A stretch of 64,000 bases of DNA, from assembly GCF_000516515.1 (NCBI RefSeq), contig NZ_KI911784.1:2512881-2576880 (forward strand). Reading direction: 5' to 3'. Below, in pieces: positions 36,753 through 46,295 of the stretch. Source of the DNA: Chloroflexus sp. Y-396-1. GTDB lineage: Bacteria > Chloroflexota > Chloroflexia > Chloroflexales > Chloroflexaceae. The notes beneath the pieces were generated by a model, which did no database searches, was not told where the DNA came from, and was given only the letters and a program-made list of their open reading frames with translations. Both the position numbers and the translations under genes were made by a program. The first letter of the stretch is position 1; each line of letters begins with the position of its first letter.

Positions 36753-38197
36753 CTTGACTTCAAAGCACTCCAGGCCACACCCGAACGGCGCAGGGCTGCC
36801 AGTTCACCGCAGCCACGCCCCTTTGGAAAGACTTTACCGGGATTAAACAGATCGTGCGGGTCAAAACTCTGATGGAGACCGGCCATTGCTGCCAGATCGT
36901 CAGTAGAGAAGAGCAGCGTCATATAATCCTGTTTTTCAACCCCAATCCCGTGTTCACCGCTAATGACCCCACCAAAATCGATACTTACCTTCATCACACT
37001 GGTTGCTGCTTCGAGCGCACGCTGATTTTGCGAGCGATCGCGCCGATCAAAGAGAATGATCGGATGGAGGTTGCCATCGCCAGCGTGAAAAACATTGGCT
37101 ATCGGCAAACGAAACTCACGAGAAATGCGCCCAACCTCGTCCATTGTCTGCGGTAATTTGGTGCGTGGTACCACCGTATCAACCAGATAGTACGTTGGCG
37201 CCAGCCGTCCCATCGCGCCAAAGGCATTCTTGCGGGCTGCCCAGACCTGATTCTGCTCGGCCAACGTGCGGGCCGGGCGAACATCAATCGCTCCATTCCG
37301 CCAGCAGATAGCGGTAATATCATTCAACAACTCATCAAGACCATCTTCCACGCCATCAACTTCGATCAGCAGCGCGGCGCCGGCAGCTTCGGGGAGACCC
37401 AGCTTATACATGTCGTTCACCGCCTTGATTGCCAGCCGATCCATGATCTCGAGCGCGGCGGGCAACAAGCCAGTAGCAATCACCTGTGATACTGTTGTTG
37501 AAGCACCGGCAATATCGGGAAAGAGCGCCAGCACGACCCGTACTGCTTCGGGGAGCCGGGTCAAGCGCAACCAGGCGGCGGTAACGAAACCAATCGTTCC
37601 TTCAGAACCGGTAATTACACCGGTAAGGTCGTACCCCGCTGCATACGCACTACCATCACCAGTCCAGATGATTGAACCATCGGGTAACACAACTTGCACT
37701 GCCAGCACATGGCTAGCCGTGATACCATATTTCAGACAGTGTGGGCCCCCGGAATTATTAGCGATATTCCCACCAATAGTACAGGCTTTTTGAGAGGATG
37801 GATCAGGGGCAAACTGATACCCAAACGGTTTCAGATACTGTGATAACTCCCAGTTAATCACCCCAGGTTGACACAGAACACGTCCATTCGCAGTATCAAC
37901 CTGTAAAATCTTATCCATGCGGGCTGTGGAGATAACAATACCACCCTGCATCGGTGTTGCGCCACCAGAAAGCCCGGTGCCGGCGCCGCGCGGGACAATC
38001 GGCATACCGGCACGTGCAGCCAGTCGTACAATTGCCGCCACCTGCTCAGCACTCGTTGGCAACGTCACAACGTGCGGCTCGTGAGTATCCATCACACAAC
38101 CATCGGCATCGTAGGTCAACAGTGCATCAGGATTTGTCACGACGCCGCGTGGGCCAAGAATGCGCTCCAGCTCTGCGATCAGTTCAGCACGGTTCAT
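36749..38197 (-). CDS. glcD: Glycolate oxidase FAD-linked subunit GlcD
   Basis: The catalytic FAD subunit, which oxidises glycolate to glyoxylate (relatives use D-lactate). The 482-residue product has RGAGTGLSGGATPM, GGNIANNSGGPHCLKYGIT, FHAGDGNLHPIIL and SGEHGIGVEK. Its C-terminus FNPGKVFPKGRG is typical. TAGGAG lies before the ATG at 38197. It is the first gene of glcD-glcE-(glcDE)-glcF. In a phototroph fixing CO2, glycolate handling and lactate oxidation are both plausible roles. Confidence 0.93.
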   Translation of the reverse strand: MNRAELIAELERILGPRGVVTNPDALLTYDADGCVMDTHEPHVVTLPTSAEQVAAIVRLAARAGMPIVPRGAGTGLSGGATPMQGGIVISTARMDKILQVDTANGRVLCQPGVINWELSQYLKPFGYQFAPDPSSQKACTIGGNIANNSGGPHCLKYGITASHVLAVQVVLPDGSIIWTGDGSAYAAGYDLTGVITGSEGTIGFVTAAWLRLTRLPEAVRVVLALFPDIAGASTTVSQVIATGLLPAALEIMDRLAIKAVNDMYKLGLPEAAGAALLIEVDGVEDGLDELLNDITAICWRNGAIDVRPARTLAEQNQVWAARKNAFGAMGRLAPTYYLVDTVVPRTKLPQTMDEVGRISREFRLPIANVFHAGDGNLHPIILFDRRDRSQNQRALEAATSVMKVSIDFGGVISGEHGIGVEKQDYMTLLFSTDDLAAMAGLHQSFDPHDLFNPGKVFPKGRGCGELAALRRSGVAWSALKSS

Positions 38198-38276
38198 TCC
38201 GCACTCCTACGGCCATTGAGGCCGTTTGTGTAGGGTTTCGATAGGAAATTCTTTTAGAAGTGGCTGCTATGTGTGT

Positions 38277-38285
38277 AGTATACCA
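38277..38285 (-). promoter_or_regulatory. Extended -10 promoter of the glc operon
   Basis: The minus strand reads TGGTATACT, one or two changes from the extended -10 consensus, 80 bases before glcD. Confidence 0.45.
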
Positions 38286-38724
38286 TAAATCGTTGACCTA
38301 CACAGAGACGAAATGTACCTGCCGTAGTGTGATTTGTATGGAGAAGGGTGATGGCGAGACGAGAACGGCGGTTGGCGTGACGGCGATGGTACCCCCGGTG
38401 ACAACGGTCGGTATGACCACGATGGCGGCCCCGGTGATAGTCACGGGCCGGATCATCCCCCGGCCCGTGATCATTGCCGGTCGTCCGGCCCCTGCCAGCC
38501 GCCCCCCGACCCATTGGCATCGCCCATCGCCAAGCTCACCGCTAGTACTAATTGTCTAGACTACCGTCACACCTCATCACCCCGCTGTTATCAGCGCCAA
38601 ACTTCATGGGTGAAGCATATTTTGTCCTGATACTCTGTCCTTCTTTCCGAAACCCCATGCTGCGGCTTATCAGGAAGGGGATCATCGTAGGGCAGTATGA
38701 GAGCTGCCCATTGACCTCACCGGA
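38286..38724. other. Intergenic region with a GC-rich hairpin
   Basis: About 440 bases between glcD and the glycoside hydrolase gene. CACGGGCCGG at about 38443-38452 pairs with CCGGCCCGTG at about 38460-38469. Reading frames on both strands here are low complexity and I do not call a gene. Confidence 0.45.
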
Positions 38725-40080
38725 TTACGGTGCAACAAAGCGACCCTGCCACGTCTTAATCAGTGCAATCGTATCTTGAGCACGCAGATACGATAGGCGC
38801 GGGCTCCAATCTGGGTTGAGGATAGCGAATGAAGCCTGTTCGTGATTAGGATTACCCTGTTCACCCCAGAGCACGGCGAAATTGATGTTCCAGAGGAACA
38901 TATTTCCGACGAACGGATAGTTATCGTAGACGCGCAACATCGCCGAGCGGATATACTCTGCTTGCTGCTCCGGTGTGACGTAGTTCCCAAACTCGTAGCC
39001 CGGTGTGTTATTTGGAGTTGCCCAGCCGTACTCGGTAATCCAGATCTCCTTATCACCCATACCGTATTGCTCCATCCACTTCCGAACATTTTCTACATGG
39101 CGGAAGTAATGGGTTTCGTGGTCGTTCCAGCAGCGATCAGGAGCCGGCTTACAACCGGGAATATAGCTCGGATTATCAGGCCAGAGGGTATCAGGCGGAT
39201 TAGCCGCACCACCTGGATGCACTGCCTGGATATCGAAGTAGTTACGGACTTCACCGTTGTTGTAGGTGTACATCAGGCGATAGAACTCTTGATCGGAAAG
39301 CGCAATGGACGGATTGGTCACCCCACTCGACGACGAAGCTGCTGCCAGCACCAAAGCATCCGGATTCAGCGACTTAATGCGCGTGTAGGCAGCCTTCAGA
39401 ATTTCGACATAATGCCCGACATCCTCTGGCACAATCTCGCCACCATTTTCTACCGCCAGATTCGGCTCATTCCAAATTTCGTAGGCGTGAATTTTATTGC
39501 CATAACGACGAACCATCTGCTCAAGGAAGTTCGCCAAGGTTTCGGGATCATCGGGGAGGCCATTGGTTGCGTTATAGGCGGTAGGTGAGCGCACCACATT
39601 GACCAGCAACTTAATGCCAAACCGGTCAACCGCCTCTACGATCCGATCCAACTCATCCCAACCATAGATACCCTTGACCGGGTCTTCAATATCCATCCAC
39701 ACCACCTGTTGGCGGAACCAGTCAAAGCCGGCATTCTTCGTCAGTTGCAGTACGCGATCGCGATCGGTGTAGTAGAGATGACCAACGATACCGAACTCCA
39801 GGTAATCGGGGTTAATTGGCACTGGGGTTGGCGCAACTGGGGTTGCTGTTGGCTCAACCGGTGCTGCGGTTGGCGCAGTTGGCGCAGTTGGCGCTACAGT
39901 CGGCACAGCGGTAGGCGGTGTTGAAGTATCAGGAGTTGCGACAATCGCTGCTGTTGGCACATTGCTGACGGGCGGATTAGCTGCTCCGCCGCCACAGGCT
40001 GCTAGAAACGCAGCCACGATCATCAGGCCAAGGACAAGAGCTGGCCAGCGTCGAATACGCTTTATCGAAATACGATACAT
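38725..40080 (-). CDS. Lipoprotein with glycoside hydrolase-like TIM barrel
   Basis: A 451-residue exported protein: signal with lipobox AFLAACGGG (Cys29), a Pro/Thr/Ala-rich linker (about 35-90), then a TIM-barrel domain. The proposed acid/base Glu is in EIWNEPN and the nucleophile Glu in WITEYGWA, the pattern of clan A glycoside hydrolases such as GH39/GH5-like enzymes. It probably acts on an extracellular or cell-envelope polysaccharide. It is paralogous to the next gene upstream; substrate unknown. Confidence 0.85.
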   Translation of the reverse strand: MYRISIKRIRRWPALVLGLMIVAAFLAACGGGAANPPVSNVPTAAIVATPDTSTPPTAVPTVAPTAPTAPTAAPVEPTATPVAPTPVPINPDYLEFGIVGHLYYTDRDRVLQLTKNAGFDWFRQQVVWMDIEDPVKGIYGWDELDRIVEAVDRFGIKLLVNVVRSPTAYNATNGLPDDPETLANFLEQMVRRYGNKIHAYEIWNEPNLAVENGGEIVPEDVGHYVEILKAAYTRIKSLNPDALVLAAASSSSGVTNPSIALSDQEFYRLMYTYNNGEVRNYFDIQAVHPGGAANPPDTLWPDNPSYIPGCKPAPDRCWNDHETHYFRHVENVRKWMEQYGMGDKEIWITEYGWATPNNTPGYEFGNYVTPEQQAEYIRSAMLRVYDNYPFVGNMFLWNINFAVLWGEQGNPNHEQASFAILNPDWSPRLSYLRAQDTIALIKTWQGRFVAP

Positions 40081-40149
40081 AAGTGCTTCCCTCTCAGTTC
40101 AAAGATGGATAGAACGATCGATAGTGATCGTACTACCCGTTTACTTACA

Positions 40150-41952
40150 CTAATCCTTCGGCATCGCCTGAATGGCAAACCAGGCCGGACGCGGACTCCA
40201 ATCACCGTTGATTACGCCAAACGATGCCTGTTCATGGAGTTCATTCCCTTGGGCTCGCCATGGAACGGCAAAGTTTAGATTCCAGAGGAACATTGCGCCT
40301 ACCCATGGTGCATATTCACGTCGACCAATTTGGAATGCGCGGACAATCCACTCGGCTTGTTGCTCAAACGAGATTGAATTCCCGTACTCATAACCTGGTG
40401 TATTGTTGCGCGTTGCCCAACCGAACTCGGTAATCCAGATCGGTTTACCAGCCAAGCCGTTTTCTACCAGTATATTGCGAATATCTTCGACGCGACGGAA
40501 GTAGAACTCGCGGCTGGTGCGCCATTGGGGGCCAGGACCGGGGCGATCAGGCCAGAGCGTATCAGGCGGATTGTAATGACCTCCCGGATGAACACCGATA
40601 GCGTCAACATTCGCCCGGAACTTTGGATTTGAAGCCATCGAGCGCATATACGAGGTGTCACTCAATGCAATATTTGGATTATTGGTCTCAGTGCTGGTTG
40701 GCGCACCACTGACCACAATTGCCATTGGGTCATTGGCTTTAATCGCCTTATAAGCCACTTCGAGCAGATCGACATAGTAGCTGGCATCAGCCACTCGTCC
40801 ACCAACTCCACCATCGCGCGCACAGTCACCACCATTTTCGCACGCCCGATTCTGTTCGTTCCAGATTTGGTAGGCTTTCACGCGCCCTTTATAACGTTTT
40901 GCCATCTCACCCATAAAGTAGGCGAAATCTTTAAAGTTCTCGCGCCGTGGCATCCCATTGCTCCCATTCGCCGTGGCCCAGGAGGGCGAAGCGACGACAC
41001 TCAGTAGCAGATTCACGCCCTGGCGATGGGCATCGGCCACGATATCATCTAGTTCTGCCCAGTAAATTGCGCCCGAACGGTCATGGAGATCCATCCAGCG
41101 CACCTGCTGCCGAATCCAGTAAACCCCGGCGTCACGGCTCATTTGCAACACTCGGTTCCGATCCTGCCAGGCGGTACCCTGACCGTACAGGTGGGCATTA
41201 AACCCGTAGATAAATGGCCGCGGCAACGACTGATCGGGTGGACGGTAGTTAAAAGCGGGATTGTTGCGATGCCTAAGATCTCGGTACTCATTGCCCAACA
41301 AACCGAGCAAAATGCGATAACGCCGATCCGGCTCATCTGGATGCCACTCCATCCGTTGACGCTCAAAATACTGCACCCAGTAGACCTCACCGGTCGCCTG
41401 ATTGCGCTCCTGGAACTGCTCGGAGAGCGGGTAGCCGAACACTTCCAGACCACCATTGTTCAGCCAGAAGGTACGGAAGGGCGCCGGGCTATCGCGTAAG
41501 GTATGCCCAGTCTCAGCAAACCATGTACCGTCACCCGGATTAGCGACCCGTTGAAACGGCGGCTCGTTCTCACGCCCTTCAACCAACCGCCGACCGAGCA
41601 AACGGCCCAGGATATAGAAGCGATTATTTTGAATCCCGAAATTTTCGGGATGCTCTTCCAGTATTGCCCGCTCGAAATATTGGACGCGGTAGAACTTACC
41701 TGGCTCGGTAAAGCTTTCTTCGATAAACGGTTCTGAGATCGGATAACCAAGGACAAAAAGGGCATTCGGTGTATTCTTCCAGGTCTCTAAAAACCAGTTG
41801 ACTGCACTGTGGCCAGTTTCAGGAAAGTAGCGCGCCTGGTAGGGTGGATACGTATCGGGTACGCCCATTTGAGCGGCACCAGATCGTGGCCAGATCAGCA
41901 GTGACGCTACTAGCACAAATAGGCCTAATACAGCAAAGATCCGTTGTTTCAT
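40150..41952 (-). CDS. Exported two-part glycoside hydrolase-like protein
   Basis: A 600-residue protein with an N-terminal signal (about 1-26), then a module of two similar segments beginning YFPETGHSAVNWFLE and WFAETGHTLRD, each followed by a GYP(I/L)SE motif (about 30-215), and a C-terminal TIM barrel (about 245-600) similar to that of the downstream gene. The putative catalytic Glu residues are in IWNEQN and WITEFGWA. The repeat module may bind glycan or cell wall. The two genes are 69 bases apart and probably cotranscribed. Confidence 0.83.
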   Translation of the reverse strand: MKQRIFAVLGLFVLVASLLIWPRSGAAQMGVPDTYPPYQARYFPETGHSAVNWFLETWKNTPNALFVLGYPISEPFIEESFTEPGKFYRVQYFERAILEEHPENFGIQNNRFYILGRLLGRRLVEGRENEPPFQRVANPGDGTWFAETGHTLRDSPAPFRTFWLNNGGLEVFGYPLSEQFQERNQATGEVYWVQYFERQRMEWHPDEPDRRYRILLGLLGNEYRDLRHRNNPAFNYRPPDQSLPRPFIYGFNAHLYGQGTAWQDRNRVLQMSRDAGVYWIRQQVRWMDLHDRSGAIYWAELDDIVADAHRQGVNLLLSVVASPSWATANGSNGMPRRENFKDFAYFMGEMAKRYKGRVKAYQIWNEQNRACENGGDCARDGGVGGRVADASYYVDLLEVAYKAIKANDPMAIVVSGAPTSTETNNPNIALSDTSYMRSMASNPKFRANVDAIGVHPGGHYNPPDTLWPDRPGPGPQWRTSREFYFRRVEDIRNILVENGLAGKPIWITEFGWATRNNTPGYEYGNSISFEQQAEWIVRAFQIGRREYAPWVGAMFLWNLNFAVPWRAQGNELHEQASFGVINGDWSPRPAWFAIQAMPKD

Positions 41953-42228
41953 GCAAAAACTCCCTTTGTGGCACTGATCGCAATCATAGCATTTACCTGT
42001 CTAACTGCTATGGTAGCGAAACTTACATAGCAGGTGGCTGAGGAAAAGCTGATATTTCGCTCAGGAGAAGATCGGCCAACTGATAGCAGGTAATCGAGCG
42101 GATTATACTCTTCGCCAGTGATGAGCGTCAAGTTGTGACCAAAGAGCGTGACTATATCGGTAACGTAGTTTGTCAACAACCGATTTTCAATTTATAGACT
42201 CAGCACGAAGACTCATAAGTGTACGTTA

Positions 42229-42664
42229 AGAGCCTATCCAAATGATCACCCCTCTCCCGCAGCGCGGGAGAGGGGTTGGGGGTGAGGGCCGCCCGCAGCG
42301 CCTGGCGGCCCTCACCTTCCCCCCAGCCCCCTTCCGCTCCCACGCTGCGGGAGAGGAAGGGGGGGAAGCACCCTCCCTTTCCCACCAGCCTCCTTCCGCT
42401 CCCACTAGGGGAGAGATTAGCGTAGCAGCGGCGACTCTGTGCCTGTGTCTTTCAACGATACCGAGGCCACCAACCAGATCACCCCTCTCCCGCACTGCGG
42501 GAGAGGGGTTGGGGGTGAGGGCCGCCCGCAGCGCCTGGCGCTGCACGCTCAGCAGCGGGAACGTGCAGTGGATGGAGGGACAAAACATTGGCCCCTCAAC
42601 ACAACGGTTGCCTAGGCACAGTACGTTCCCGATAAGAAATCTGGGTTTTTAGTCAGGCTTTAAG
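42229..42664. mobile_element. Composite GC-rich repeat element
   Basis: Two CCCCTCTCCCGC-xx-GCGGGAGAGGGG hairpins (about 42245-42272 and 42481-42507) flank a segment that resembles the units at 59147-59900 (CGGCGACTCTGTGCCTGTGTCTTTC, then ATACCGAGGCCACCAACCAG). The right edge (ACGTTCCCGATAAGAAATCTGGGTTTTTAGTCAGGCTTT) matches the ends of the MITE-like elements at 14065 and 20037. It holds no gene. Confidence 0.55.
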
Positions 42665-43101
42665 ATGAACAACCCGCATTGGCTATCAGGAAGATGCCGT
42701 GCCCATCGTAGAGGGGCGGTTCGCGAACCGTCTCTCCACCATTGGCGGATATGGGTGTGACGCCTCGAATCTATTGTGCGTTGCGTCGTCATGTTGGACA
42801 TTGACTGTCGCAATTGGTGATCCCCGCTCGGCCATCGGCGCATCCCGATACCTCTGCGGTTCGTACCAGCACGGAACAACCTTCGCTGCCTTTATTTCCC
42901 GCGCTGTTGCGGATAGGTTCTAAGCCGGACACATGTGCCCCTGATGCCGATGACGACCTCGTACTTCCAAACGTTCCCAGACTGCGTGCGACGGAGATCG
43001 TTGTGATCGCATGGATGACAAATCGTCACGTTCTTCCATCTATTTCCGGTGAAGCGGCGATTAAAAAGAAGACGTTGAAAAATTCTGATAAATTGATCGT
43101 G
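42665..43101. other. Intergenic region upstream of the CRISPR type III operon
   Basis: About 440 bases. A palindrome AGAGGGGCGGTTCGCGAACCGTCTCT lies at 42710-42735. I looked for direct repeats with spacers and found none, so there is no CRISPR array here. Short frames in this stretch have no convincing start signals. Confidence 0.5.
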
Positions 43102-43110
43102 TGGTATAAT
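43102..43110 (+). promoter_or_regulatory. Extended -10 promoter of the type III operon
   Basis: TGGTATAAT is an exact extended -10 sequence in an AT-rich stretch (43061-43110). It would give a leader of about 135 bases before the cmr1 ATG. No -35 at the proper distance. Confidence 0.6.
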
Positions 43111-43253
43111 TTGCTGTCACAGTATCTTGAGTTCACTATCTTAATACCTCCCGATCCGAGAATTTTTCTGATAAACCAAAAGGTTTGAATGGTGGAATCA
43201 GTACAATTTCCTGGCATACTGCTATTGATGTAAAACAACATTGGACAACAGCA

Positions 43254-44306
43254 ATGGATGTGCAGATCACAACCCTGACCCCCTTCTGGACCGGCGGTGT
43301 GGAGGGAACGACCGACCGGCTGCACGAAAGCGGATTGATCGGCAGCATGCGTTGGTGGTATGAAGCGATTGTGCGTGGGTTGGGCGGTGAGGCATGCGAT
43401 CCGAGTCAGAGCAAGTGCACCTTCGATGCTGAAAAGTATCAGAAATCATCAGCCAGCACTCCATCGCAACGTCTGCGCGATGCTGGACTGTGCGATGCAT
43501 GCCAGGTCTTTGGCGCAACCGGCTGGCGGCGACGGTTTCGTCTGACGATCATTAATGATCAGACGCAACCTATCTGGAAGGATGCACAACCACTCAACAT
43601 CCGCCCCCCTGATCGCAAGCGAGGCTGGTTTTTGCCGCCAGGGCGTATGGGCACGTTCACGTTACGACTGACTGGCGATCCAGAGGCAGTACAGCGGATT
43701 GCGGCGCTGCTCCTATTTTTGGAACAGTGGGGAAGCCTAGGCGCTAAACCACAGCTTGGGTACGGTGCATTTCGTATAGATAATCGTGAAGATGTGCTTG
43801 CCGTGGCAAAGCAGGCGAACTGGAATACGATTTCAGTATCACAGAGCGCGAGTGCCGACCCTGATCTGCGGCAATTCCTGTTCTTCCGGTTCGATTTCAC
43901 TCCTGGACAGCCGGGCTGGTGGACCAACGTTCCAGGGATAAGCCGCGTTAGTATTCAGGTGCAACCATTGGTACAGCGCTACAACATCGTACCGGTAACG
44001 CCAGCTTTGAAAAACGCATGGCGGTTTGGTCAAAAATGGAATCGTGCTGATGAGCAAACGATATTCGGCGCTGCACTTCCCAATCGTCAACGAGGACGAA
44101 TAGGAGCAACATGGGCATACCTCGACCCCGGTAATAACCGGTGGCACGTTCACGGCTGGGCGTGGTTACCTGCACAATCGCAAACAGCGGATATGCTGAC
44201 GCAGACGTTAGGTAACGCAACAACCTGGAATCAGACGTTGAATGTACAGGGTACACTGACCCAACAACGTCCGCGAACAACTCAGGATGTGCGGCAACTG
44301 CTATAG
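43254..44306 (+). CDS. cmr1: Type III CRISPR RAMP protein Cmr1
   Basis: A 350-residue Cas7-group RAMP protein of the type III effector. It has the Cmr1 opening (TTLTPFWTGG), ESGLIGSMRWWYEAIVRGLGG, then DP, paired cysteines (CDACQVFGATGWRRRF) and a Gly-rich loop LGAKPQLGYGAF. The frame extends upstream to a TTG at 43185 but the RAMP fold begins at the ATG at 43254. In Cmr complexes it caps the crRNA 3' end. It is the first gene after the promoter and is followed 11 bases later by the ATPase gene. Confidence 0.88.
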   Translation: MDVQITTLTPFWTGGVEGTTDRLHESGLIGSMRWWYEAIVRGLGGEACDPSQSKCTFDAEKYQKSSASTPSQRLRDAGLCDACQVFGATGWRRRFRLTIINDQTQPIWKDAQPLNIRPPDRKRGWFLPPGRMGTFTLRLTGDPEAVQRIAALLLFLEQWGSLGAKPQLGYGAFRIDNREDVLAVAKQANWNTISVSQSASADPDLRQFLFFRFDFTPGQPGWWTNVPGISRVSIQVQPLVQRYNIVPVTPALKNAWRFGQKWNRADEQTIFGAALPNRQRGRIGATWAYLDPGNNRWHVHGWAWLPAQSQTADMLTQTLGNATTWNQTLNVQGTLTQQRPRTTQDVRQLL

Positions 44307-44317
44307 GGGGCACTGCA

Positions 44318-45607
44318 ATGCTTCAATCTCTGACCATCCACCGCTTTCGTGGTATTCGCGAGGGCGTGATCCAAAATCTACGGGCATTCAACGTCTTGAT
44401 CGGTCCGAACAATAGCGGCAAGTCCGCGCTGCTGGAACTGCTCTACCTGGGCGGATTGAGCAGACGAACCTGCCAGCTCATCACCGAAACCATTGAGCCT
44501 CCCGTTCACGCGGCGACAACCCTCGTCGCAAGAGATTTTTTGGCGCATTCGCCCACCAAACGGCTACGTCAACGCCATGGCTATGCGGTGCGTGAGACGA
44601 ATTCCTTCGTGATCGATCTAGACAAAGAAAAGGCTTTGGATCTGGAGCTTCCCGATCTTCCGGCAACACACCCGTTGCACCGATTCCGTCTGGCCGCTGA
44701 AGCACCAGACCGGTTTCGCAAAACCGACATGCAACACGCAGTCCTGTTTTCGCTCAGTCAGCCGAACCAGGCGCCGCCGGAGTTCATCCCAACGCTCCTC
44801 GACACCCATCGTCCAGAGCACCCCTCGCAGCGCTGGCATTACGTGTGGGATCAACGCTGGGTGTATCGCTGGAACGATACTCAACCCCTGGATCGACTGG
44901 CAATATGGGCAGAGGCTGGCGACGGTGCGGCAGCACATGTGCTCTTCTTTGATTTTCACACCGCCCATGCCCACTTTGAAGGCGCCTTTGCGCAACGCTG
45001 CTATCGCACGGTGAACAAGTGGGAAGAGCGCATCGCGCAGAGCATGGCGCGGGTATTTCCGGATATGGCCGGAGTACGAGTGAATGTGAAGCCAACCCCG
45101 ACCGGCAAGACCTGGGGCGGGTACCTGGAACTTCCCAACCGCACCCTGCCGATTGAGATCGATCAGTTCGGCGATGGCGCCCGTCATGCGTTCAAGGTGC
45201 TGGCTGCCCTCATCGCCCTAGTTGACCGCGCCGAACAGCACGAGTCGGGATTGTTCTTGTGGGAAGATCCGGAGTTGTTTATGCACCCTGCTACCCTGGG
45301 TCGGTTGCTCGATGAAGTTGCCCGACTGGTGGCAGGAAAGCCTGTGCAGGTTTTCTTGTCTACCCAAAGCCTGGAAGTCATCGCCCATCTTACCCGCATG
45401 CTCCAGCACGACATCTTACCGCCCGAACAAACGCTGGCATTTCGCCTGAGTCTGCGCGATGGGGTATTGAAGTCATCATGGTTCAATCGCAACAATCTGA
45501 CTTCCTGGCTTGAATCAGGTCGCGATCCGCGTGTTCTTGAAGACATTGATGCGCCGCTTCAGTTTCAACTGCGGGAGGAAGTTCATGAAGATTCAAGTCT
45601 TTGCTGA
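44318..45607 (+). CDS. AAA/SMC-like ATPase inserted in the type III operon
   Basis: A 429-residue ABC/OLD-like ATPase. Visible are an N-terminal IHRFRGIREG start, Walker A GPNNSGKS (29-36), a signature-like QFGDGARHAF (about 281-290), Walker B GLFLWEDPE (about 310-318) and an STQSLEVI switch (about 346). It has no TOPRIM domain of its own; that is supplied by the next gene, which it overlaps by 23 bases. AAA ATPase plus TOPRIM pairs act as defence or stress nucleases (OLD family, PARIS, some retron systems). Membership in any one of these is not established here. Confidence 0.85.
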   Translation: MLQSLTIHRFRGIREGVIQNLRAFNVLIGPNNSGKSALLELLYLGGLSRRTCQLITETIEPPVHAATTLVARDFLAHSPTKRLRQRHGYAVRETNSFVIDLDKEKALDLELPDLPATHPLHRFRLAAEAPDRFRKTDMQHAVLFSLSQPNQAPPEFIPTLLDTHRPEHPSQRWHYVWDQRWVYRWNDTQPLDRLAIWAEAGDGAAAHVLFFDFHTAHAHFEGAFAQRCYRTVNKWEERIAQSMARVFPDMAGVRVNVKPTPTGKTWGGYLELPNRTLPIEIDQFGDGARHAFKVLAALIALVDRAEQHESGLFLWEDPELFMHPATLGRLLDEVARLVAGKPVQVFLSTQSLEVIAHLTRMLQHDILPPEQTLAFRLSLRDGVLKSSWFNRNNLTSWLESGRDPRVLEDIDAPLQFQLREEVHEDSSLC

Positions 45608-46295
45608 GGGTAAAACTGAAGAGAAGGTGATTGAAAAGTTAAAGCAATTTTTCCCTGGTCGTACCTTTGAGACCATCGATTGCAAGGGAAAGAACAACAT
45701 TAACAGTAGAATTGACGATGAACTCGGCCCAGATATAGGACAACAGCCGGTTCGAGCGCTCATTCTGCGTGATAAGGATCCAAACGAGACTACTAAGCAA
45801 GTTGTTCAGAGCGTTAACAATGGATTGGGAGGACTCTTGAATCAACGTGGTATTAATACCTCGCTACAATTCCAGCGTGTTGCAGGAGTTTGGAATGCCT
45901 TTGTCTGGAATGCGGCAAGTCTAGACTTCCGTTTAGCCATTCACATTGCATCTCGCCGCTCGCTTCCCGGTCTTACGAAATATACTATCGACGATCTGGT
46001 GTTACAATTGGCACTTGATCAAAATGTAGCCGCTCATCTTGCGCAAAGGCAGAAGGTGAATGTAAACGGACAGGTTATTATTCAAAAAGTGACGCAAGAA
46101 ATACCGACGCTGCTGCAACAGAACGGTTTTCCGCCTCTGTCAGAAGCCAAAGATTATGTTCGCCTGTACGCAGCTGTGATTCGGATGCATACGTCGCCGC
46201 CGGTGTTCGCCGAGAAAGTGCTGGCGAGCGCGAATAATCATCTCTTGCAACAGAACTTTGCGTCGATTATTGCAGCAATAAGGGCGATTCTATGA
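45585..46295 (+). CDS. TOPRIM-like nuclease partner of the ATPase
   Basis: A 236-residue protein with the marks of a stand-alone TOPRIM fold (DUF4276/DUF4435-like): FAEGKTEEK at the N-terminus with the catalytic Glu8, and LILRDKDPNE with an Asp63-x-Asp65 pair. The remainder is helical with no other recognised domain. I start it at the ATG at 45585 (GGGAGGA upstream), within the ATPase gene. Its stop overlaps the next RAMP gene (ATGA at 46292-46295). Nuclease activity is inferred from the motifs. Confidence 0.72.
   Translation: MKIQVFAEGKTEEKVIEKLKQFFPGRTFETIDCKGKNNINSRIDDELGPDIGQQPVRALILRDKDPNETTKQVVQSVNNGLGGLLNQRGINTSLQFQRVAGVWNAFVWNAASLDFRLAIHIASRRSLPGLTKYTIDDLVLQLALDQNVAAHLAQRQKVNVNGQVIIQKVTQEIPTLLQQNGFPPLSEAKDYVRLYAAVIRMHTSPPVFAEKVLASANNHLLQQNFASIIAAIRAIL

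Noticed and set aside
38254-38559. Short genes on either strand between glcD and the glycoside hydrolase
   Set aside because: Low-complexity translations in both directions, no ribosome binding site, and a palindrome inside.
42814-43188. A 124-residue gene ahead of cmr1
   Set aside because: No ribosome binding site; the second half overlaps the AT-rich promoter region with an extended -10; no recognisable fold.
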